Positions 61,566 through 61,607 of a DNA stretch of 61,607 nt are shown here, in pieces. The stretch comes from an uncultured Bacteroidota bacterium (GTDB lineage: Bacteria > Bacteroidota > Bacteroidia > Bacteroidales > UBA932). The notes below the pieces were generated by a model. It searched no databases and was not told where the DNA came from. It saw only the letters and a list, made by a program, of their open reading frames with translations. Each line of letters starts with the position of its first letter. The first letter of the stretch is position 1. The DNA lies in the NCBI GenBank assembly GCA_937901965.1, contig CALGSW010000003.1, positions 1-61,607 on the forward strand. Reading direction: 5' to 3'. The translations under genes were made by a program, and so were the position numbers.

Positions 61566-61607
61566 ACTTAATATCATTTTCAAGTTTCTTTAATATTTCA
61601 TTTACCT

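Overview
This window comes from a member of the Bacteroidota, most likely order Bacteroidales. The evidence is a fimbrillin-type pilus operon with DUF3575 and Mfa2/FimB-like genes, FISUMP-domain lipoproteins, a SusB-like GH97 enzyme, many lipoprotein signal peptides, little Shine-Dalgarno sequence, and start-proximal boxes that fit the Bacteroidota promoter consensus (TAnnTTTG, sometimes with a TTG/TTTG element about 18-21 bp upstream). No rRNA, tRNA, CRISPR array or intact transposase gene was seen. The genus cannot be named from this sequence.

Layout. 1-915 has no gene and is full of nested inverted repeats. 916-5277 holds an acyl-CoA/acyl-ACP synthetase, a small unknown gene, a Crp-family regulator divergent from an OsmC peroxidase, and a GH20-like enzyme. 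5234-11321 (minus strand) holds a GH5 mannanase-like lipoprotein, a transglutaminase/thioredoxin-like fusion, a small membrane protein, type II pantothenate kinase and a serine beta-lactamase-fold hydrolase. 11379-18536 holds mixed metabolic genes (NAD-binding protein, FISUMP lipoprotein, GH10-like protein, DUF2461, TraB/GumN-like, GMP reductase, HD protein) and ends with a glutathione peroxidase plus OhrR-like MarR pair. 18800-21510 is a compact two-gene unit: a MazG-type pyrophosphohydrolase overlapping a nuclease-like/DUF2075 helicase/S24 peptidase fusion. It has its own promoter and is my best candidate for an undescribed defence or DNA-damage-response system. 21563-32518 holds a GNAT enzyme, antiporter, transaldolase, Sel1 protein, KatG, flavodiiron protein, a CapE-like dehydratase, and a flavodoxin-ferredoxin protein behind a strongly structured leader.

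32515-38535 (minus strand) is a LytTR regulator, two tandem LytS-like kinases and a large secreted protein that joins an HExxH protease-like domain to a PQQ-type propeller. 38721-50037 (minus strand) is one nine-gene operon. It starts with a hybrid sensor kinase whose N-box and receiver aspartate are degenerate, then a DUF3575 protein, an Mfa2/FimB-like protein, and six fimbrillin-like lipoproteins, two of which end in FISUMP domains that may be pilus-tip binding modules. 50241-54244 is a four-gene operon (secreted endonuclease/exonuclease/phosphatase, TfoX-N, GH97, SagB-type nitroreductase). 54301-57500 holds a secreted subtilase and two unknown secreted proteins. 57550-61431 holds an extradiol dioxygenase, a PAS histidine kinase, an HTH/DUF2975 pair and a VapBC-like toxin-antitoxin pair.

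Shared themes. Oxidative-stress genes recur (OsmC, GPx with OhrR, KatG, flavodiiron protein), which suits an anaerobe or microaerophile that meets oxygen. Cell-surface glycan enzymes recur (GH20, GH5, GH97, GH10-like), but no SusC/SusD pair is present. A family of palindromic repeats with a shared GACACTTT core occurs three times outside the main coding regions; one copy supplies the last codons of the MarR gene. All functional statements are read from sequence motifs without database searches.
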